From NCBI GenBank assembly GCA_031213475.1, contig JARUPZ010000016.1:2413140-2477139 (forward strand): 64,000 nt of DNA, given 5' to 3'. The notes under the pieces were generated by a model. It saw only the letters and a program-made list of their open reading frames with translations. It did no database searches and was not told where the DNA came from. Made by a program: the position numbers and the translations under genes. Origin of the DNA: Nereocystis luetkeana (Eukaryota > Sar > Phaeophyceae > Laminariales > Laminariaceae). Shown here piece by piece: positions 12,501-24,700 of the stretch. The stretch's first letter is position 1; every line of letters begins with the position of its first letter.

Positions 12501-15500
12501 TCAACAAACAGGAACCAAAATCGACACAATAAATAAAAATCAACCCAAGAAATGAAAATTCACCGCCTTCGTGTCTTCCCCTTCAATCTTCAGCCTCATG
12601 AATGCTCTTTTCCCTTTACTTACCAATGTTCGCCTTCATGCCTGCCTCCCTCTCTGCCTTTCTTGGTTTTCTGAGGCTTTGCCTTTAAGTCTTTGCCTCT
12701 CTGCCTTGGAGTATATTGGCCTCGAGTCTCTTTCCTCGAGAGTCTAATCTTCGCCTCACAACGTTGCCTCCAGTTCTTAGCTCGCCAGTAACACACACAC
12801 TCAAACCACACGGCTGCCCCCTCCCCTCCGCAAGACAACAACCTATCGGGTAGCATCGCTATTACGGGGGACCATAGTTAATAGGACCAAATATTTTTAG
12901 TAAAAATGGGTAAATATATAGGTTTTTATATATACCATAGGTCCTATTAACTATGGTCCCCCGTACCACCCACCCACCCACCCACGCTTTACCTTGTGCG
13001 CGTAGACCGGGGTACCCTCGACGATAAACGTCACGTCCGAGAGCTCCTCGTTGTTTAGCAGCGACCGTATGTCCGACATAAATGACGACGACATTGAGCT
13101 CAGAGGCGGAGAAGACATGCTCGCTCCCGCCAAGGCAGCCGTGTGCTCGTTGTACGATGCCACCTGCCATTTCAGACGCGGCCCGAAACCGCACCATACG
13201 CCAAGCGCACGGGGGGGGCGGCATAATTTGTCAGGCGGGGCGGGGACGGGGGGCTGGGGTGGGGGTGTATTCATCATCTCAATATCGTGCATGGCCGTAG
13301 TCGTATGACCATAGACCCTCCTCGATTCCCTACAATGCCGGGACGGAGCACGTCGGGTTTTCAACGACCAAGCAAACATTGCTTGCACTAAGCGCAAAGC
13401 GAAACGTGGGGAGCATACAAACAGGGAGACGAACGCCTCCCATCCCTTGCCAAGGCAGCCGTGTGCTCCTTGTACGAGAACTACGGGTCATGTCCGGTGC
13501 GACCCGAACATGTCCGGTGCGACCCGAACCGAGAGCGGACGTGTCGGCACGTGCCTACCAAAATAAGCAACTCTCTACCATGTGAAGAAGGTACTGTACG
13601 GTGTGACCGGCTGCGGCTCTCTTATGAATGTGTTTTCCAAGCCAGACAGGGGTTTCTGGGTGCCGTTTCTCGCACAGCATGATACGAGCGCAGAAAAAAT
13701 TGGCGTTATCTCTCCACCGTTAGTCCGTTCGCTTGCTTGTAGGCTTCCACCTATCGCGCTCGATTTTTGTTTTTTGTTCATTATTTTTACTGGAAAATTA
13801 GTCCAGTTTACAAAAAATACGGCATGCTCTTACGCTCTCTAGTTTCCCCCCCCCACTACGCGACGTACAATAGCGCCGAATCAGGCGACACTATTGCTCC
13901 GGTGGTCTACAGTAGAGGTCTGTACCTCGAATACTACCAGAGTTGACGTCATGGGTTCGATGTCTTCGTACGGAGTTTTTAGTTAATCAAAAAATACACC
14001 AAACTGTCGAGAGCGCCTACCATCAGAGTGTTTAGGCACGGCGATTTAGACGCGAGCCAACGAGGGAAGAGGTGAATCCTTCTCGTGGCTGAAATGCAAG
14101 GCACGTACAGCAGTGCTAAAGTGGGGAGGGGACGCAAGAGTCTACTACACGACCCCAGGTCTGAGTTACTACTATTACGGGGGACCATAGTTAACAGGAC
14201 CTATGGTACACATAAAAACCTACTGGTATATGTTTAACCATTTTTACTAACAATATTTGGTCCTGTTAGCTATGCCCCCTCCGTAATTTTACGGGGGACC
14301 ATAGTAAATAGGACCTACGGTACACGCAACAACCTATATATTTACCTATTTTTACTAACAATATTTGGTCTCATCTACTCTGGTCCCCCGTAAATAGTAG
14401 GAGGGAGCAGGAGCAAAAGGAGGGCGAATCATATAGATGGGATGTGGAAAAAAGTTGCTCGAAAAAATAAAGTTCCCAAAAAAAAAAAAAGCCTGAATTA
14501 TGCTATTAATACTACAAGTCAAAGCTCGTAAAAACGCCGAATGACATGCAGAAGGAACAGCGAGAGAGAACGGATAGACTGCGAGCCTTTCGCTCGCCCA
14601 GCTAGCTTTACTTACGGCCCGGGCCGTACCTTGATGACGTGCATATTGACCAGCCCGGCGACGAGGGTGGGCACCGACACTTTTCTCACGTCGCCGTGGC
14701 CCAGCTTGCCATGGTCTCCGTTTCCGAACGTGTACACCTGGAAAAAGCCGAGCAACATATATACGACATAAAAAAAACTTGTGAGCGCCTGTCACGCGCT
14801 CCAGAGTACACGGATCGCACCGAGACCTCGACCGATGTGTCCGGCCGGGCTTCATGTGTCCGAGTACGTGCAGTTTTGCCGAAAAAGCGCCCGTACGAAG
14901 AGAGAAAAGTTGGCAAAAGTACGAAAATTTAACAAACATACGTACATACAGATAACAGACACAAAATACACCTCGTAGATGTTTTAATGTTTTTCAACAT
15001 TGAAAAAAGGCAAGGCAGGTTAACCCCGTTGAGACACCCGAGATAGCGACGACTACAGCTGCATCTTCGGTTTTGTCGACCGCCTATGATAAACTGAGTG
15101 AGCAGTGTGAGCTACAGAAGCTCCCAGCAGTACGAGCAGGATCAACTATACGCCCTTTTGCCGTACGGACTCTTCGCGTTGCAAAACTCGGGACACCGAT
15201 TTCTATCATCGCCCGCCAATCGCGCGTCATTCGTAGGTAGCTCCGACAACCATTGTTACGCATCGTCAAATGGTTGGGCGACAACGAATCTTCAGCTATT
15301 AATACTTATTTGTCTGGCGCGTGCGTGTGTGTGGTTTTATTGACAACAAAAAAAAGAAAAAGTAACCGTGTCTTAGGACCGCCGTCCCGTTTCGGGGACA
15401 AATTACTTGGAATTTGAGTGGTGTGTCCCCAAAACGGGACTGCAGTCCTAAAAGGGTTCATGTTAAGACACCACACCCCTTTGGGGGCGAATTTCAAAGC

Positions 15501-18500
15501 AGATTCCCCCCCCCCCCACGCGCCTGCATACATGTAACGAAAATGACTGACGGGTTTTGGAAAGCTTTCGGCCCAAAACATTTCGATGCACTCTCCCTGC
15601 TGTCGAGAAAAGAACAGCTTTGAGATTCGTCCGAGGGATAGGGGTATGTTGTCTTGTCACCCTATTACGGGGGACCATAGTAAATAGGACCTACAGTACA
15701 CACAAAAACATACCTGGTATATATTTACCTATTGTTACTAACAATATTTGGTCCTCTTCACTATGCCCCCCCCCCCGTAATAGTGTGATATACACCACTC
15801 TGGACGGAAATATAAGCACCGCTTCGTCTTTCTATTTATGTCTGAACCCTCCTTACGTTGCTGATCATACCCGATCAGAACCCACGATCGGCCCAAAAAA
15901 ACATGCATCCCTCTAGGCTTTATTCCCCGTGTTGGGATCTGACTATCATTGTGTTTCTTCCGTCACATAAACAGCAGCGAAGTCCAGCTGAGTCACAAAG
16001 CCCCACCAGCTACGCGTGCTACCTACAGAGAGGGGAACCACCCCACACCCTCAATAAATCTCATTTCTGTTCACATGATTATTCGAACAACACACACCCA
16101 AAAGAGAAAGGCGGAGGGAGGTTGAGACTTCGTTTTTTTCTGAAAAATCATTTATGATGGAGTTTTCCTCAAGTTAGTTGGCAGCCTAGAAAACAGCCCA
16201 GAAAAAAATAGGGACTTTTTGTTGTTACCTCTGCCCGACGCACTTTGGGGGGAAACTGAGAAACCGCAAAAGCTTTTTGACAACCATTGTCTGGGTCAAA
16301 ATCGACATGCAGTAGTGGCTGCTCCCTCTGTAGTGCCCGCAGGCGCCAGCCAACAATATCGGCACTATACAGCGGCAACCGGCACCATATACTCCGCACG
16401 CTACGCCACACTGCCGGGAATCCCATGCGATATGTGCCAAGCGCTTCCACAGGCACTATTTCGGGGGACCATAGTAAATAGGACCAAATATTGTTGGTAA
16501 AAAAAGGCAAGTATATAGTTTTTTGTGTGTACCGTAGGTCCTATTTACTATGGTCCCCCGTAATAGATGCAGCGGACAACCGACACTATTTAGGGACCAC
16601 TACTCTATACCGGTAGTCAACAAAGTTCAATTCATCATTACGTACGTACTACGTCTCGGGTAAGGGGGGGGCGACAGAAACCTCTTGACAACCATTGTCT
16701 GATCAAAAGCGATATACTTGGAATACCTACTGTACATACAGTAGACAACCACAAATCAACTACAACTTGGATAAACAATCTGACCGGCCGTTAGAAAGAT
16801 GTGACACCCATTCTTCCGCTGACAACCTTTGTCTGGTCCCACAGCAGGCAGACACAAACTGCCAACCACGTACGCTACGCTTTGGGGAAGAGCTTGGGCA
16901 ACCATTGACAACCGATAGGCAGCAAGACTTCAACTACGCGTCGGGGGGGTGGGTGGGAGGGGTACTCAATTTCGTGCATGGCCGTAGTCGTACGTACGAC
17001 CATAGACCATAGACCCTCGCGTCCTTACATTGCTTTTATGGCTTTTGCTAGCCTTAGACATTTGGTAATTGATCACGCATCCCTTTCAAGATGAAGCACC
17101 GTTCCAACTCCTCATAGAAACTCTCTCTCTCTCTCTCTCTCCCTCTCTTCTTACCTTGCCGGTGGCCGTAAGCCCCACGGTGTGGCTCCAACCGCACGTG
17201 ATCTGTACAAGGGGGTGCGGCAGCAGGCCTTCCACGAGCGTCGGTGCCGTCTTGTTAACCTTGTCACCGTGTCCGAGCTGCTCCGGCAGCGCCAACACGT
17301 TTGACGCGGCGCGGAAAATAGAGGGGAGCACCGTTGGCCGAGGGCGGCGGCTAAAACAAGGGACCACTCTGGTCGTAAATAGAAAGGAGCATTTGTACAC
17401 CAACATGAAGACCAAGCGGTTCTTACATTCATGCCGAGAGTAAGACAGACGCTTGGCACGGTAGGGGCACAGCGGTGTACCCAGTTTAAGATCATCCGGT
17501 TTACGCCCATACTCAGCAGAAATAAACAAGACCAGGAGGTGAGTATATCGGCTCGCCACGTTTTGGGCCGAAGGTTTCTGAAAACTTGAAGTTCCTCAAG
17601 TGAGGAATTAATTCCCAGTGTAGGATGAAATTTTACTCGTACATTCGTTTTATTAATATTACGGGGGGCCATAGTTAACAGGACCAAATATTGTTAGTAA
17701 AAATTGTTAAACATATACCTGGTAGGTTTTTATGTATACCATAGGTCCTGTTAACTAGGGCCCCCCGTAATAGGACTAGCGCATACAAGTGCCGGTCGGG
17801 TGGCACGAACGAATTTCTTCCAAGTTCTGTATCGGGTGAGATATTGAGCTCCTGATGTGACGGGCTCAGGAACATCTGGTGCCCTCCCACTGTGGGATGG
17901 CTTCCAGGTGAGTAAATCGGCTTGCCACGAGAAAAAAAATACTTGAAAGTAGTGTGGGTAGAGGCGAAACAGAACCAGGTGAAATAAATCGGCTTTGGCA
18001 CGAGAAAAAACTACTTGGCACTAACTAGTATAGGTACAGGTGAAACAAAAGCCAGGTCAATAAAATCGGATTTGTCGCGACAAAAACTACGTGGAATTAG
18101 TATGGGAACATTTTTTTATCAGCACTGTATTACGGGGGACCATTCTAAATAGGGCCAGCGGTACACACAAAAACCCATATATTTCGCTATTTTTTACCAA
18201 AATACTTGGTTCTATTCACTATGGTCCCCCGTAAATAGTAGTAAAAAAGAAAAATATCCCACGCAACCTGGACTGGCTTGTAAACGGGGTGAGTTTGAAA
18301 TGGGTACACCAACACTACCTGGTACTGCTGTATCACTTTTTGCCCTATAAGGCAATATTTTTTATACCTGGGACGGAGGTCCTCAACCGAGGAACTACCC
18401 AACAAGGCATGTCTAACAAGCAGACAGTAGACAGCAGACGTGTTACGATCGAGCTACCGCAGGGCATACCTTACAGCGCTTTTTGCCCTCGAAGGCAGTA

Positions 18501-21500
18501 TTTGTCACTGGGACGGAGGCTCTCAACCGAAAACTACTACTGTATCCCACAAGGCATGCCTTAATCCCATCTGCGCTGCATTCATTTATTATTCGGTAAT
18601 ATCCCACAAGGCATGCCTTATCCCATCCGCGCTGCATTCATATGTTATTCGTTATACCAGGTACAACATATGAATGCAACGCCTGACGAAGACATTGGTC
18701 AAGGAAGTTTGGGTGAGACAATGCAGCACCCGGCAGGTGGCCAATGAGAACCTCAAGGAGCACGTCGGAGTTTGGGTAGAGGACCGCCGACCGGGGCAGC
18801 AGGCCTCACCCAATCCAAAACTGCCGTTGATTGATCGCGACGGCAGCGTAAAACAATAACTCAGGGTAAAATCGGCAACCCATCAACCGAAACTCAGGTT
18901 GGAAACCTCGTACCAAAATGTGGTTTACGGCGTTTCGTGCGATGGTCCGGGTCAACACAAGAGCCCGCCGTTCATTCGGGGGCCTAAACAAGCTTCGCAG
19001 CGAGAATAAGGAAGTAGGTGCAGGGAAAGATACAGACCTTCCCCAACCCCCCCCTACAAGCTTAGCATGTTATGGTTCTGTACACGGTAATTTATTTAAT
19101 TTCGATTTCAGGGAGGGACACCTCGCTGGGAGCGCACTCAGCGCGGAGATTAACCCTTTTAGTACCGCAGTCCCACGTTGGGGACAAACCGCTCAATTTT
19201 CAAGTACTTTGTCCCCCAACCGGGACTGCGGTGCTAACAGGGTTAACCACCCCCGTCTCGGTGCAGGAGGCCTCATCCAACCCAACACTTACATTGGGTG
19301 GCAGCACGAAGAAAGAGCGACAAAACACACACACACACACGCGCGCGCGCACGCACGCTCGCACACCCCCACCCCCCCCCCCAAAAAAAAAACGCACGGT
19401 ATCGCCCTCCGAACACAACGGTTCACGGAAAGACCGAAACAAAAGAAAAGACAGGACGACGAAAAAAGCGTACGCGTCGCCCTGCCAGACTGTGTACCAC
19501 ATCCCTCCCGGGAAGCAAAACAAAACAAGAACACACACAATACACACACAACCAAATGGGGCGCACGCACCTGTCCGTGCTCCCCACCACCCCAAGTATA
19601 CAGCTCCCCCGACTCGAGGATAGCTGCCGAATGAAACCCTCCGCACGCCACGTGCGAGACCATTTTCCCGACTAACGCCTGTCAGGGTGTTGTAGCGTCC
19701 GAAGTCGAAGTCAACGCAAGCGCGGCCAACGGAGGCAAGGGGGGGGGGGGGGGGGGAGCGCACTCGATAGGAGAGATGTACTCGATATCATGCATGGCCG
19801 TAGTCGTATGACCATATACCCCCGCATCCCTACAAGGGGGGGAAGGGGGGGGGAGACAGCTAAGACGGCGGGTGGGGGGGGGGGGAAGGAGGGGGCGGCA
19901 CATGATCGGAAAAGGCAGAAAACACGTATACACGTTTACCTGCGAAACACAGACCGGAAACAAGCGAAAAAATCGTTGGACCTTTGTCGTCCAACGCAAA
20001 CGAACGAGCCGGTGCCGCAAGTATGTTGCAACACGTTTGTGGGAGCGGCCCAGGGGAGGGGGGGGTGCCAAGCTACGAGACGTACGTGCGTGCCGGGGTG
20101 GTTCTGAGCTAAGAGACACATTGATACATGCGGGGATTTGGCTTCTCCCGACTAACGTCTGCCGGGGTATCGAGGCGTCCGAAGTCGAAATCAACGCAAG
20201 CGTGGCCAGCGGGGGCAGAGCGGGAGGTACTTACTGGTTGCTTGCCTTAGTCATTTTGACCATAACCACGCATCCCTTTCGAGACGGAGCACCGTTCCTG
20301 CACTTGGGGCGCTTACTACCTTTTTTTCGTTATCCTCCGGCCGATCGGCCAAAATACAGCCCAAGCTCACCACACCTATTACGTGGTTTCCATATAAGTA
20401 GTACATACCCGGAAAAAGTGTTGGGTTGGTACTATAAATAGGCCAAAAGGCATACGGGTTGGCGTGGCGCTAATAAATACATTAAAAGGCGTTTTACTTT
20501 ACACGCCGGGGTCGTGCTACGGACTTTACATGCCGGGGTCGTGTCGTGCTACGCAAGCTACACCAGGTACACGAGGCATACGTGCGGCACGGTCGCAGAA
20601 ATGTTTCAAGCTGTACGCTGTGCTTGTCATGGGGTGCATGAAGCATTGGTCGGTGCCCGGAGCCAACTCCACTCACGCTGCCGACGCCTGTTCCCCGTCT
20701 GGTGCGCAGCAGCTAAAAAACAAACAAAGAAACAAACACACACCACACACACGAACACACACGGACATGCGGGTATACACAAGCCGGCGAATCACACACA
20801 GCACACAGCCACGCACGATTGCCCCATCCCCAAACCACCCTATCGACGTAGTAGGAGGAGAAACTATGACCGCTTCCATCCTTCGCGCGGGCCAATCAAT
20901 CGTCTCGCCGCGAGCGAACGCCTCCAGCGAACGCGCCCACTCACCCAACCCCGCCCGCGCGTCCACAGTAACCAGAAATCAACATGGGCCCAAACAACCA
21001 TGTATCCCCCTTTGTATGTGTACACACCACAATTGTCCCGCTATGATTAATAATTATACGTTCCCCCGAAATAGCAGGAGAGAATGAAAAATAAATAGCA
21101 GAAGATAATAAAAAAAAAAAAACACGAAAAACCCCCCGAAACGAATATCGGAAGAAATCGATTGTCGCGCGCAAACTCTCGCGTACCTCCACCAATCTCG
21201 GCACCAACTGATTTCTCTCCATGCAGTGGCCCAACCGCCCGAATTTTCCTGAGGATGCGGAAAATCGCAAGTCGGAGAAGCAGCAGCAGCAGCAGCAGTA
21301 GCAGCAGCAACCGCAAGAAGGGTCGTGCGGAGGGAGGGAGGGAGGGAGGGAGGGAGGGAGGGAGGGAGGGAGGGAGGGAGGGAGGGAGGAAGGGAGGGAA
21401 GATGGCGGGGAGAGTCGTGAATAAAATCGTTTTTCGCTGACTTGCGAGACACCACTCCCCCATTAACCGTAGACTATACTCGTATACTCTTCTAAAAAAT

Positions 21501-21678
21501 GAAACGAAACAGGTCCTTGTAATGTCGGCCGAATGGAGTCTTTCGGTTTCGGCCTCGGTCCTTGCTATATGCAGTGCGTGAAGGCTACCGTTAACCACGG
21601 ACGAGGCTACGGCGACGAGCTAATATGACAGCAGCAGCAACAACAACAATACCAGCAACAAATAACAGCAACAACAAG

Positions 21679-21709
<31 letters not shown>

Positions 21710-24700
21710 ACGAACAACAGCAACGACAACGAGAGTCGCAACAACAACTGCACAGAGTAGCAACACCAACAAAGCAACAACAACAACAACACAGGTCCTA
21801 CCGCCTTACCGCCGTGTCCAACAACAAAAAAAAGAAGCTTGACCCCAGCCCTCACCTTCCCCCCAAGTGAATATCTCTCCGGCGTCCGTTAGGGCAGCCG
21901 TGTGAAAGCCGCAGGCCGCCACCTGCTTGACCGTCTTGGCCTGCAGAGACTCCAGCATCCGCGGAAGGTACTGGTGACCGTCGGCGTTCGTATGACCGAC
22001 GACACCGTTCTCCTTGTCCCCCCATGTATACACCTCGAACAAGACAAACAAACAAACAAACAAAATGAACAAAAAGAACGAACGAACGAAAAAATTAGGA
22101 AGATACGACGAGAAAATTAGGAAAATACGACGAAAAAACGAAAAGGGAACAAAAAACAAAAAAACGAACGAACGATCGAACGAACGAACAAACGAAAAAA
22201 TTAGGAAAATACGACGAAAAACAAAACCGATGAAAAAACGAAAAGGAAAAAAAAACAAAAAAACGAACGAACGAACGAACGAACGAAAACATTAGGAAAA
22301 TACGACGAAAAACAAAACCGATGAAAAAACGAAAAGGAAAAAAAAACAAAAAAACGAACGAACGAACGAACGAACGAACGAAAACATTAGGAAAATACGA
22401 CGAAAAACAAAACCGCTGAAAAAACGAAAAGGAAACAAAAAACAAAAACAAAAAACCAAGAATGAGTTTTTTTTTTCAGCTGGATGTACCCAAAACAAAC
22501 AAAACAAGAGAGGGAGAAAAAAAAAGAAAAAGACACATGTCATCCGTGAGAGATCGATTTTTTCCGTCGGAACTCACCTTTTGCAAGCTGCGCGTGATAC
22601 GTACGTACCAGGCATACACTTCGTACTGTACACAATGAACGGCAACTCGTCCGAAAGAATGGAAAGGTGGATCGTTGAAGCAGCAGACAGCCCACGGTAG
22701 TATTCCGAGCTTTCGGCCGAATGTACGCTCCGTCTAGAAAGAAGTAGCACTCATCTGGGAAAAAAATAAAAAGGTGGACAGGCAGGCGACGATCGCCGAC
22801 GCACCAAACACACGATCCACCCCGGCTCCGGCAGCAACACTTTGTCCCGTCCCCTAAAACCTGTCTCCCCTCTCGACCCACAGGCGGCGGGCGGCTACCG
22901 TTCGCAGAACTCCCGCTGACCTCCATCATTTAGTTGGAGCACGAAAACTCGAGGCACAAAGCGCCAGACGTAAAGCCCAAGGCATAAGGCACAAGACACC
23001 AGACACGCGTCTGCCCCCCCCTGATATCGAGTACACCCCCCCCCCCCCCATGCTCTGCCCCGGCATTGTAGGGATGCGAGGGTCTACGGCCATACGACTA
23101 CGGCCATGTATGATATCGAGTGCACCTCCCCCCCCCGCCCTCCCCCCATAGGCCCACCGAAACACAAATGGAACCCAAAAAAGCAAAAGTAGGCAACACC
23201 ACGCCGCAAAACACGGTGTACACGGATGGATTCGGAAATCTGTCGCGCCCTCAACTCCCTTCTCTTTTCTCCTTCAACCGTCCGCGCCACGCCAAGCTCC
23301 ATCCCACCCAATCCCACGCGCTTGGTGCAAACAAGCAAAGCCTGCCTGGTCGATGGAAACCCGACGTGCTCCGTCCCCGCATTGCAGGGATGCCAGGGGT
23401 CTATGGGCATACGACTACGGGCCACGGCAACGGCCATGCAGAACATGAGTGCATCCTCCCACCCCGCCCCACGCCACCCCATGCCACCCCATCCTACCTC
23501 TCTACAAATCCACACAATACGATGTTGTCACGTGTCAACAAACTCGTCCGTCCCACAGCGAAAACTACGAACAACGACGATTATCATAAGAGATACCTTG
23601 CCCAGGTCTGTGAGCACCACGGTATGGCGGCTGCCGCAGGCGATCTGGGTGACCCTCGCGCCCGCGTCCCTGAGGTGCTTGACCATGCAGGGCGTCGGGT
23701 GGCCGCTCTCATTCCCATGCCCGAGCTGTGTCGTCCGGAGGGGGAAAAAAAAATGAAGTCGGGAGCCCAGGACAGCACCACGCCACGCCACGCCACGCCA
23801 GCGCAGAAAACAACGGGGTGGAAGCGTACGAGCAAAAAACATGTGCCGCACGGCAAAGAAAAAAATGGATGTGCGTGCGCCGAAGCAGGGGGGGGGGGGG
23901 GGGGGGGGGGCGGGGGGGGGGGGTACTCATGTCATGCATGACCGTAGAGCATTATGACCATAGACCCTACCTCAAAATCCCTGTATACAATGCCGGGACG
24001 GATCACATCGGGTTTTTACCGACCAGGCAAGACATTCACTGCACTGTCTTGCACCAAGCAGAGCGCGAGGCGAAACGTGAGGTGTTCGGCGAGTCGCACG
24101 AAGGGTGAGTGAGCCGTAATCCTCCGCTTGAGAAGCGCTTGTGAGGCGGACTTTCTAGCGTATCGATGACAGCAGAGTCGAGTTCATAGTTTAGCTTTCT
24201 GGTATGCGGCGGGGGGAGGGGGGGGGGGGGCGATTGAACAAGTCACACCTCGGACAGATAATGTACAGATCATGTACAGATCATGTACAGATTATGTACA
24301 GATCATTCCCAGTTCATGATCTATAATAATTCGAGGCAGATAGATAGATCAGCTACTCCCGATCTTGAACGATCTAGCTCGTGCTGCCGGGTGATACCCT
24401 TATAGTCTGCATGATCTGCAGCACGTGTTTTTTGGGTTGGATCTGCACTACACAGATAGATCCTGCACAGCCTCTCACAACGGCAGCTGAGGATCTAGAT
24501 CATCTACAGTAGATATAGATAGATCATGCTCTGTCTCATCTGTCCGAGGTGGGTGCTATATTTACGAGGCTCCTTTCTCACCCGGGGGAGCTTAATGATA
24601 CCAAAAGTACTACTAGTACCTCACCAAATCAACGGCTTTAAGGAAACATGTATAGTATCGCAAGCTGAGCCCGATACGAAGTACTCAACTAAATCTTACT

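Noticed and set aside
20673-20966. Minus-strand frame in RCBTB intron 6 (LEAFARGETIDWPARRMEAV)
   Set aside because: Does not fit the RCC1 repeat; exons 6 and 7 join in phase without it.
22060-22455. CRISPR-like regular repeats
   Set aside because: Eukaryotic intron; units are contiguous minisatellite copies without unique spacers.
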